From positions 1 through 39,556 of the forward strand of contig NZ_JAGAYD010000105.1 in NCBI RefSeq assembly GCF_017940685.1: a DNA stretch of 39,556 bases. Direction: 5' to 3'. The translations under genes were made by a program, and so were the position numbers. The first letter of the stretch is position 1. Each line of letters opens with the position of its first letter. The DNA comes from Butyrivibrio sp. Its GTDB lineage: Bacteria; Bacillota; Clostridia; Lachnospirales; Lachnospiraceae. Below the pieces are notes generated by a model. The model had not been told where the DNA came from, ran no database searches, and saw nothing but the letters and a program-made list of their open reading frames with translations. Of this stretch, positions 32,787 through 39,556 are shown in pieces.

Positions 32787-34739
32787 TTATCCCTCTTCAA
32801 AATAGTCGTCAATATATTTTACAAAAGAGCTGTCCTTCATAGGTCTTCCCATGTAATCTCCAATAAGGAAATCACAGCCAAGCTTTTCAGCAGTCTCTTT
32901 TTCCTTCTCCGAAGCAATATCCGCAGCACCAACAAAAATGCTGATGTCATGGAAAAGATTAACTATTCCTGATGTCACTTTAAACATAAGCTCAGACTCT
33001 CCGGCCTTTACCAGGATATCGTGGTCCAGGTTCACCTGAGTTACAGGAAGCGCCAGGATCTTATCAAGGTCTCCGTATCCGCTTCCAAACCTGTCTACAA
33101 CTATTGAGCACTTCATCTCACCAAGGAGCTTTAAGTTTCTTTCAGCCACGGAATTCATGGTGGACACAGTGGTCTCAGTAAGCTTTAAGGATATCCAGGA
33201 AGCTTCTGCTCTCTCTTCTCTGATTATCTTTTTAAGGCGGCGCAGCAGATCATTTCTTGATATCTCTCCCTGGCTCATGCCAACAATTGCTCTGTACTTA
33301 CCGTTCTTATCTCCGGCGTTCCAGAATGCCAGCGCTCTGCATGCCTTTCGATATACAAATTCATCAGTCTCAAGAAGCGTCTGAGTTACTCTGGTATCAG
33401 GAATATGGCCTCTCATGTCGATCTCATTGCCATACTCATCTGTGAAAAAGCAAAGAGCGTCCGCGCAGTAATTGATCCTGTATGCCTTGGACAGCATAGG
33501 CTGGAACTTTACAAGTGCTGACTTTTTATCGATGCTGTTTCTTGCAAGGACGTCGTAGTCCATTACCTGTGTCAGCTCATCAATACCGCTCTTATGAATA
33601 TCAACAATCACATCTTTTTCAAGCTCTATGCTGTCAATTACAGCATCCACCTTGGTAATGAGCTCAGCGGCAGTTTTGTAGTCACTTGGATAATTGATCA
33701 AAAAGCAGTGTCCCTCTACTCTGATGGACATGTTTGCAAACTCCCAGGGCTCATGTAGTCTTAGGGCAATCTTATTCAAAAGAGCATTTATCCTCTTGGA
33801 ATCTGTAGAGTGGATGATCACTGCAAAAACATAGTCTGAATATCTGTAAGCATAGCTTTGAAGTCCGTACTCTTTTCTGCCGACACTCTTTAAGTAACCT
33901 GCTATTTTTTTCATAACACTAAGAGCCTGAGCATAACCGATCTCATCACTCAGAGCTCTGATATTATCTATTGTCACAAAGATAGTACTGTTTGCATTAT
34001 TTCTGTCAGTTTTTATATCAAGGCCTTCAAGGAAAGCTTTTCTGTTAAGGATATTGAGGCTGTCATCTACCATCTCGCTTGGGTTTTGCAGGGAGATATA
34101 AACCAGCGTAATGGAAAGGGCACTCATTAGATTCTCGATGAGAACGTTCGGGAAAAAGAACTGTACTATGACTCCGGTAATTACAAGCACAACATAGGAA
34201 AGGATCACCATCTTGGTCCTGTTTCGCATGAACCTTTTATACTTAAACAGGATAAGACAGCCATACCCCATGTAATAGGCAGCAAGGATATAGTACATGA
34301 CGATAAGAGGACCTCTGTGATACTGGCCATTCTGGTCATAACTAAACAGGATCGGAACAAAAATATTGATGATGACCAGCACTACGCCTATAACATGTCC
34401 AAGCATTACTGTCAGAAAATCAGGTACTTTCCTGATGTCCACATATATATCAAGAACGGAAAGGATGTAGATAAGATAACAGAATCCAGAGCCCAGATGG
34501 GCAACAAAATAGACAGAGCCAAAGAACATCTCAAGAGGATGATACCAGGCAGCAGAAACCGGCTTCATCTGGAGATATGTCTCGCAGCGTTCAGCCACAG
34601 AAGCTGTAAAGACAGCCAAAAAAAGCATAGCATAAGCTCTCTGCCTGTATGCTGGAACCAGCTTTCTGGACAGAGAGACAACTGCTACTGTAAGTAATAT
34701 GCAAATAGCGCAGATATCAAAGTAAAAAATATAATGCAT
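32787..34739 (-). CDS. Membrane GGDEF-EAL paralogue with both domains degenerate
   Basis: 650 residues with the same plan as the next gene: hydrophobic segments (about 8-215), a GGDEF-like domain with SDYVF (301-305) at the signature, and an EAL-like domain. EAL is ADAL (Glu to Asp427), DDFG is VDRFG (second Asp to Arg550), KLD is NLD (Lys to Asn570), EGVET is GAADI, and QGFFYARP is IGDYMGRP. It cannot be an active phosphodiesterase or cyclase; a binding or partner role is likely. The spacing of 2 nt to the active paralogue suggests joint translation. GGAGG is 6 nt before the ATG. Confidence 0.85.
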   Translation of the reverse strand: MHYIFYFDICAICILLTVAVVSLSRKLVPAYRQRAYAMLFLAVFTASVAERCETYLQMKPVSAAWYHPLEMFFGSVYFVAHLGSGFCYLIYILSVLDIYVDIRKVPDFLTVMLGHVIGVVLVIINIFVPILFSYDQNGQYHRGPLIVMYYILAAYYMGYGCLILFKYKRFMRNRTKMVILSYVVLVITGVIVQFFFPNVLIENLMSALSITLVYISLQNPSEMVDDSLNILNRKAFLEGLDIKTDRNNANSTIFVTIDNIRALSDEIGYAQALSVMKKIAGYLKSVGRKEYGLQSYAYRYSDYVFAVIIHSTDSKRINALLNKIALRLHEPWEFANMSIRVEGHCFLINYPSDYKTAAELITKVDAVIDSIELEKDVIVDIHKSGIDELTQVMDYDVLARNSIDKKSALVKFQPMLSKAYRINYCADALCFFTDEYGNEIDMRGHIPDTRVTQTLLETDEFVYRKACRALAFWNAGDKNGKYRAIVGMSQGEISRNDLLRRLKKIIREERAEASWISLKLTETTVSTMNSVAERNLKLLGEMKCSIVVDRFGSGYGDLDKILALPVTQVNLDHDILVKAGESELMFKVTSGIVNLFHDISIFVGAADIASEKEKETAEKLGCDFLIGDYMGRPMKDSSFVKYIDDYFEEG

Positions 34740-34762
34740 GCGCCGCCTCCGGCTTATTCAGG

Positions 34763-35023
34763 TCAGAGCCACTTAAGAGGGTTACTGATCTCTTTCGCTC
34801 TGGAAAAAATATCGTCGCTGCTTCTTTTCAGATACTCCTCCAGATCTCTGATCTCTTCATCGGAAAACCCACTTTGCCTTTGGATGATCCCCTCAGGGAG
34901 AACACCCTCAGCCATTTGTCTGCCAGATTCTCCATCTCTTTCAAATTGTACTCTTATGACCTTCTTGCCTTCCTTGTTGCGAAGGATAGCTGAATAGGTC
35001 ATGGTGATCTCGCTATCAAGCAT
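34763..35023 (-). CDS. Small hypothetical protein at the head of the c-di-GMP operon
   Basis: 86 residues from the ATG at 35023, with GGGG about 8 nt upstream. A longer reading starting at 35101 is rejected because it begins in the GH35 terminator. The first half looks beta-rich (MTYSAILRNKEGKKVIRVQFER), the second half is a charged helix (SDEEIRDLEEYLKRSSDDIF). No family is recognised. It lies 23 nt before the degenerate EAL gene. I saw no promoter in the short gap after the terminator. Confidence 0.55.
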   Translation of the reverse strand: MLDSEITMTYSAILRNKEGKKVIRVQFERDGESGRQMAEGVLPEGIIQRQSGFSDEEIRDLEEYLKRSSDDIFSRAKEISNPLKWL

Positions 35024-35055
35024 AGGCTTTCCCCAAAATCCCAAGCGCGCGGGAT

Positions 35056-35105
35056 GAAAAAAACAAAATAGTGCTATCGGAGCGCAAAATTCCGATAACA
35101 CTATT
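35056..35105 (-). terminator. Terminator of the GH35 operon
   Basis: A 15-bp stem (35067-35081 with 35091-35105, one G/U pair) and a 9-nt loop, followed on the minus strand by TTGTTTTTTTC. A very strong rho-independent terminator, 18 nt after the GH35 stop. Confidence 0.9.
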
Positions 35106-35123
35106 ATACGTCAAATAAGTAAA

Positions 35124-37313
35124 TTATGAAATATCGATAATATGTAACGTCGTCAGATGTACACCCAGGAGCCTCTGGGCCTTTCCATCCTGCATCTGTG
35201 GCCAGTTCTGAAGATAGATGGCATCTGTCTCTTTAAGAGGTTCTATCATAAGGTCAAAAGAGATTTCTTTTCCTTCACCATATTTATCAAAAAATCTCTT
35301 AAGTCCTATCTCAAAGTCCTGTCCTGTGTAGAAATTGTCAGAAACAAGCTCGCCATCCTTGTAAAGGGATGCGCAACTGCCCTCGTAAGAGATATTTGCG
35401 AAGATCTCAGAAAGGCCATCAAGGCTTCCTGGAAGTGTGATCTTGTAGCTTGCGTCACTTATCTTCTCAAAGGATGCTCTCTTGTCATTAATGACAGCGT
35501 TCTTGCCCTCATATACCGCAAAAGCATCTCCTGATAAGAATTCCCCTGGACCTGCAACCTCTGATACCTTGTCAAAGCCAAATGGCGCTTTGTCAATGTC
35601 AGGATATACCCTGAAGGAAGGTTTTACTTTTCCCTCATCTTCTGAAACCGATAAGTAGAGCCTTACCTTGCCATCAGCAGAAGTTACTGCTTCACCCTTT
35701 GATACTATAAGGTGGTCTCTTCCATCAATTGTTACCTTGACTGCGTGAAGGGCTTCTTCTTTGGTGATGGTTATGATGCTGTTTCCATCAAGGTCCCCTT
35801 TTACGTCGGCGCTTATCTCTCTATCAGTATCCGTATAGAACACGTAGGCGTTCTTTCCTGATCCGCCAGCATCTTTTAATACGCAAAGAGGCGTTGCATC
35901 TACGGTCAAAAGAGCTTTCTCCCCCACCTTCATGTTAAATGGGTAAAAGAAGTAATCTCCGTTTTCAATATCTCTTTTGCCAAAGGATGCAAGAACTTCT
36001 CCCTGCTCTGAATAAGCTGAAAGCTCCTGATCCTTGTGAGGAGCCATCTCATATCTTCTCTGATAGTTGTTTACAAAAAGATATCCTCTCTTTATATCAC
36101 CATCAGTCTTGTATCTGACCGCACTTCTAAGGCTCTTTAAGTCTTCAGGCTTTAATGGATTACCAGGCTGCGCAGTGTAAGCCATATCTGTCAGGTCATC
36201 GCCAAAGTCGTGGATGAAGGTGCCAAGGAGCCTTACGTGCCTGTAAGATTCTTCCATCTGACCATACTCACGTAGTGGTGCGTTAAAATCGTAGGAGCAG
36301 ATCGGAAGGTCATTGGGGTAGCCAGTTTCTCTGGACTCCTGAAGAGTTGTAAGCTTTCCCTTAGGATTGGTGCCACCATGATACATGTAATAGCCCACAA
36401 GGTTTGCACCGCTTGCGATCTTCACCATGGTCATGGCCTCTGTGTCATCGCCTGTTGCGATGGGCCTTCTGTGCTTCGTTACCTGAAGTCCGCCTCCAAG
36501 CTCAGCTGTAAGATATGGGAACTTGTCCATATCAAAAGTTATGCCATCTCCAAGGCCGTGGTCTGAACCAATGTTATGGTCGTTCCTCTCCCTTGTGAAG
36601 ATGTAGTTGCCGCTTGGCTCGATCTCAGTGGTTCTCTGATCCCAGGGCGCCTCGCAGTAGCCACCCATTACAGGAAGCATTCCACCTGTCACAGCTCCTC
36701 CCCAGCCTGTGGCCGTATAGATTGGAGTATTAAAGCCTATCTCTTTTGCCATGGATAAAAGGGTCTTCATGTGCTGCTCGCCCTCTTCTCCATTTTTACC
36801 ACCGCAGTGTCCGTATTCATTTTCAATCTGAATGCCAATTACAGGACCACCATCTCCGATGAAAAAGCCTTTGGCCTGCTCATAGGTCTTTTCATAAAAA
36901 GCTCTCACATGCTGAAGGTATCTAGGAGCATCGGTCCTTACTTCGTAGCCATTTTCCCTGGCATCCTTAAGGAGCCAGTCAGGGAAGCCTCCATTTCTTG
37001 CTTCACCATGGGCCCATGGGCCAATTCGAAGGATGCAGTATAGTCCGCATTTTTTAACTGTTTCAAGGAATTTCTTAAGATTTCTATCCCCTGTAAAATC
37101 AAACTCTCCGTGAACCTCTTCGTGGTGGATCCAGATGACATACAGTGAAACAATATCTATTCCACCAGCCTTCATCTTTAAGAGTTCTTCTTCCCAGTAC
37201 TTAGCCGGGTATCTGCTAAAGTGCATCTCTCCCATCATTGGGAAAAAGCGCCTTCCGTCCACAAGTAGGCTGACTGGGTCAAAGGTTACCTTTGACCTTT
37301 CTGTAATCTTCAT
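35124..37313 (-). CDS. GH35 beta-galactosidase
   Basis: 729 residues. The (beta/alpha)8 domain shows GEMHFSRYP (28-36), the MKAGGIDIVSLYV strand, RIGPWAHGEARNGGFPDW, the acid/base Glu166 in IENEYG (163-168) and the nucleophile Glu271 in TAELGGG (269-275). Several beta domains follow (about 400-729). There is no signal peptide, so it acts in the cytoplasm on imported galactosides, for example oligosaccharides from galactan or arabinogalactan (inference). It is the last gene of the ABC permease-lacI operon, 10 nt after lacI. Confidence 0.93.
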   Translation of the reverse strand: MKITERSKVTFDPVSLLVDGRRFFPMMGEMHFSRYPAKYWEEELLKMKAGGIDIVSLYVIWIHHEEVHGEFDFTGDRNLKKFLETVKKCGLYCILRIGPWAHGEARNGGFPDWLLKDARENGYEVRTDAPRYLQHVRAFYEKTYEQAKGFFIGDGGPVIGIQIENEYGHCGGKNGEEGEQHMKTLLSMAKEIGFNTPIYTATGWGGAVTGGMLPVMGGYCEAPWDQRTTEIEPSGNYIFTRERNDHNIGSDHGLGDGITFDMDKFPYLTAELGGGLQVTKHRRPIATGDDTEAMTMVKIASGANLVGYYMYHGGTNPKGKLTTLQESRETGYPNDLPICSYDFNAPLREYGQMEESYRHVRLLGTFIHDFGDDLTDMAYTAQPGNPLKPEDLKSLRSAVRYKTDGDIKRGYLFVNNYQRRYEMAPHKDQELSAYSEQGEVLASFGKRDIENGDYFFYPFNMKVGEKALLTVDATPLCVLKDAGGSGKNAYVFYTDTDREISADVKGDLDGNSIITITKEEALHAVKVTIDGRDHLIVSKGEAVTSADGKVRLYLSVSEDEGKVKPSFRVYPDIDKAPFGFDKVSEVAGPGEFLSGDAFAVYEGKNAVINDKRASFEKISDASYKITLPGSLDGLSEIFANISYEGSCASLYKDGELVSDNFYTGQDFEIGLKRFFDKYGEGKEISFDLMIEPLKETDAIYLQNWPQMQDGKAQRLLGVHLTTLHIIDIS

Positions 37314-37323
37314 ATATACTTCC

Positions 37324-38319
37324 TCATTTCGTACTTTCTTTTAAAATAACTTCGTATCCGCCCAGGGTCTTGCTGGATACATGGCCTCCAGCGATCATAT
37401 CAAGAAGTGTCTTGGCAGCGTTGGCTCCAAGATTTCTGTCGTTGAAATTAAGTGATGTCACCGATGGAACTGCATTCTCCAAAATAGAGCTGTTGTAGAA
37501 GGATGCTACGCGGATGTCTTCAGGGATCCTTATATGTTCATCCCTGCACCTTGCCATAACTTCTCCCGCAATGGCATCATCCATGCACACTATTCCATCG
37601 ACGTTTTTCTTTTGCAGTTCCTTTAAGATGTTTCCAACCTTTGAAACATCCTCAATCTCCAGGTAGATAAGACCAGGGTCAGCCATAAGATTTGCCTCTT
37701 CAAAGGCAGCAAGAAAACCTTCCTGCCTTGTCCTTGTAATGATGTGATTGGTGTTTCCGCCAATGAGCGCCAGCTTTTTAAGGCCCTTCGCAATAAGGAT
37801 TGAGGTAAGTTCCTTGCAGGCAGAGAAATTGTCATTGTCCACATAGACCACATCACTATCATAGGTCTTGCCAACAGCCACAAAAGGGATCCCGGATTTT
37901 TTTAAATAGTAAACCGCATCGTCTTTTGCCAAAGTCCTTGTAAGGATGATGCCATCCACCTTGTGGTTGTCGATGATCCTCTTGATGCCTGATATGTCAT
38001 CTCCGCTGATCAGAGAGACTATCACATCGTATCCAAAACCTGAGGTAACTTCGCTGATACCTATCATGCAGCGTTGGAAGAACGGAAGGTCTACCGCATT
38101 GTAGTCATCAGGCCATATTACGCCTATGTTGTAGGTCTTTTGTCCAGCCAGTGCCCTGGCATTTATGTTTGGTATGTAATTATGTTCTTCAATGAAGCTC
38201 ATGACCTTTTGCCTGGTGTCATCTCCGACTCTTCCCTTTCCTGAAATAGCACGGGAAACTGTAGTCTTGGAAATTCCGAGGGCTCTGGCCACGTCATCGA
38301 TCGTAATTTTTGAGCCCAT
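37324..38319 (-). CDS. LacI-family transcription regulator
   Basis: 331 residues. N-terminal helix-turn-helix TIDDVARALGISKTTVSRAI (5-24) with the hinge helix near NARALAGQ, followed by a periplasmic-binding-like sugar domain starting YNIGVIWPDD. Likely a galactoside-responsive repressor of this operon. It lies between the permease and GH35 genes, 20 and 10 nt away. No operator is visible here; the operon promoter is outside the window. Confidence 0.93.
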   Translation of the reverse strand: MGSKITIDDVARALGISKTTVSRAISGKGRVGDDTRQKVMSFIEEHNYIPNINARALAGQKTYNIGVIWPDDYNAVDLPFFQRCMIGISEVTSGFGYDVIVSLISGDDISGIKRIIDNHKVDGIILTRTLAKDDAVYYLKKSGIPFVAVGKTYDSDVVYVDNDNFSACKELTSILIAKGLKKLALIGGNTNHIITRTRQEGFLAAFEEANLMADPGLIYLEIEDVSKVGNILKELQKKNVDGIVCMDDAIAGEVMARCRDEHIRIPEDIRVASFYNSSILENAVPSVTSLNFNDRNLGANAAKTLLDMIAGGHVSSKTLGGYEVILKESTK

Positions 38320-38339
38320 TATGTTTAAGTCCTCTCAGC

Positions 38340-39203
38340 TTAGCCTTTTACTGCTCCGCCAGTTACACCTTCTACATAGTATTTCTGAAGGAACATGAAC
38401 AGAAGGGTTACAGGGATTGCAACTAAAACGCCGCCTGCACAGAATCTTGTGAAATATCCCTGATAATCATTGGTCCATACCCATCTTGTCATACCTACCG
38501 CAACGTTGTAGCTGGAGTCGTGACCAAAAGCTACATAGGAAGCAAATACGTAGTCGCACCATGGAGCCATGAAGGCAACCAGTGCTGTATAAATGATGAT
38601 AGGCTTACTCATTGGAATGATCATTGTAAGGAATATCCTTGCTCTTGTGGCGCCATCAATTCTTGCTGCCTCGTCAAGAGCCTTGGGTATTGTATCAAAA
38701 TATCCTTTGCAGACATAGTATCCCATTCCGCAGCTTGCTACAGTTACAAGGATAAGTCCTGGGATAGCTCCTGCCTGTGTAAGTCCAAACTGTTTAAGAA
38801 GGAAGTACAGACAGATCATGGTAAGGAATCCTGGGAACATTCCAAGGATCAGCCAGAATCTCATAAGGAAGGTCCTTCCTGCAAATCTCATTCTTGAAAG
38901 AGCATAGCTTACGCAAAGCTGGATAAGTGTCTGAAGAGCTGCCACGCACACAGCGATGACTATTGTGTTTTTGTACCATAAAAGGTAATTGGTCTGGGCT
39001 GTGTCAAAGAGGAACTTGTAGTTATCAAGGCTAAAGCTCTTTGGCACAAGGTAATCAACCATTCCGCCATACTCTGTGGCATAGGACCTGAAGCTCTGAA
39101 GCACAAGCCCCACGAATGGGAACAGCCAGATAATGCTTATGATCACCAAAAGTATATATGTAAGTACATTGCTTATTGTTTTCTTTGTTTTGTATGATTT
39201 CAT
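38340..39203 (-). CDS. Carbohydrate ABC transporter permease, MalG type
   Basis: 287 residues with six membrane segments and the EAA loop EAARIDGATRARIFLTMIIP (about 183-202), which contacts the ATPase. CUT1-type sugar importer subunit. Its ATG overlaps the stop of the MalF-type gene (TAATG). The substrate is probably a galactose-containing oligosaccharide, judged from the GH35 neighbour. Confidence 0.92.
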   Translation of the reverse strand: MKSYKTKKTISNVLTYILLVIISIIWLFPFVGLVLQSFRSYATEYGGMVDYLVPKSFSLDNYKFLFDTAQTNYLLWYKNTIVIAVCVAALQTLIQLCVSYALSRMRFAGRTFLMRFWLILGMFPGFLTMICLYFLLKQFGLTQAGAIPGLILVTVASCGMGYYVCKGYFDTIPKALDEAARIDGATRARIFLTMIIPMSKPIIIYTALVAFMAPWCDYVFASYVAFGHDSSYNVAVGMTRWVWTNDYQGYFTRFCAGGVLVAIPVTLLFMFLQKYYVEGVTGGAVKG

Positions 39204-39556
39204 TATTGGAAGCCCTCCTCATCTCTTACTGATGGAAGCATGTTGTAAACAACCAGCGAAATGACCGCTGTCACAACAAATACCATGATACCGATAACTG
39301 CTGCCATTCTGTAGTTGGTATCATTGACTGTCATCTTGTACAGCCAGGTGATAAGAAGGTCTGTATTACCTGCCTTTTCTGCAAGGTTAACAGATTGTGG
39401 TTTACCTTGAGTAAGAAGGTAGATAACGTTGAAGTTGTTAAGGTTTCCAGTGTACTGTGTAAGAAGGAATGGTCCTGTTACAAACAGCATGTATGGAAGT
39501 GTGATGCTCTTAAACATCTGCCATGGATTAGCGCCGTCAATCCTTGCGCTCTCGTA
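39203..39556 (-). CDS. C-terminal part of a carbohydrate ABC transporter permease, MalF type (cut by window edge)
   Basis: At least 117 codons are open to the window end; the start lies outside. The visible part begins in the EAA loop (YESARIDGANPWQMFKSITLP), followed by two or three membrane segments and the end NMLPSVRDEEGFQ. It is the partner of the MalG-type permease with which it overlaps. The binding protein and further genes should lie beyond base 39556. Confidence 0.9.
   Translation of the reverse strand, partial: YESARIDGANPWQMFKSITLPYMLFVTGPFLLTQYTGNLNNFNVIYLLTQGKPQSVNLAEKAGNTDLLITWLYKMTVNDTNYRMAAVIGIMVFVVTAVISLVVYNMLPSVRDEEGFQ

Overview
The window reads as chromosome of an anaerobic Firmicute of the family Lachnospiraceae. 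Butyrivibrio or Pseudobutyrivibrio is my best guess, but the genus is inferred and not proven. The clues are a SCIFF peptide with its radical SAM maturase next to a fused secDF, a MurE carrying the DNPR signature of meso-diaminopimelate enzymes, strong AGGAGG ribosome sites, a def-fmt-rsmB-rlmN-stp-prkC-rsgA block, and a GH35/ABC sugar locus. Almost everything is coded on the minus strand. I saw no rRNA, tRNA, CRISPR array, phage genes or intact insertion sequence.

Layout. 1-1.3 kb: the start of a peptidase S51-like gene, a small esterase, and on the plus strand an 83-codon gene that looks like only the C-terminal tail of an Rpn nuclease. 1.3-4.4 kb: a two-gene zinc-ribbon operon, then a lipid-type pair made of an acyltransferase and a PAP2/E2-acyltransferase-like fusion. 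4.45-5.16 kb: an isolated plus-strand unit with a near-consensus promoter that holds a LexA-type operator in its spacer. It leads into about 210 nt of RNA that can be closed by nested helices and a pseudoknot, then a 65-codon orphan gene and a terminator. This is the best candidate for something undescribed. 5.17-22 kb: a long co-directional block murE-priA-def-[MATE/ATPase/HD fusion]-fmt-yugP-rsmB-[orphan MacB-type permease]-rlmN-stp-prkC-rsgA-phosphatase, which joins cell-wall synthesis, replication restart, translation initiation, rRNA methylation and Ser/Thr signalling. The two bracketed genes are guests in an otherwise familiar order. 22.1-24 kb: recJ with its own promoter. 24-28.2 kb: SCIFF peptide, its maturase and secDF. 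28.2-30.8 kb: hisS and a CNNM/CBS/CorC membrane protein. 30.8-35 kb: a small unknown gene and two tandem membrane GGDEF-EAL relatives, one with an intact EAL active site and one degenerate. 35.1-39.6 kb: a sugar operon (two ABC permeases, a LacI regulator, a GH35 beta-galactosidase) that runs off the window edge.

How they work together. Most of the window is housekeeping. The accessory material is the SOS-type unit, the lipid pair, the MATE fusion, the c-di-GMP pair and the Rpn fragment. Protein calls rest on motifs read by eye; no database or folding program was run.
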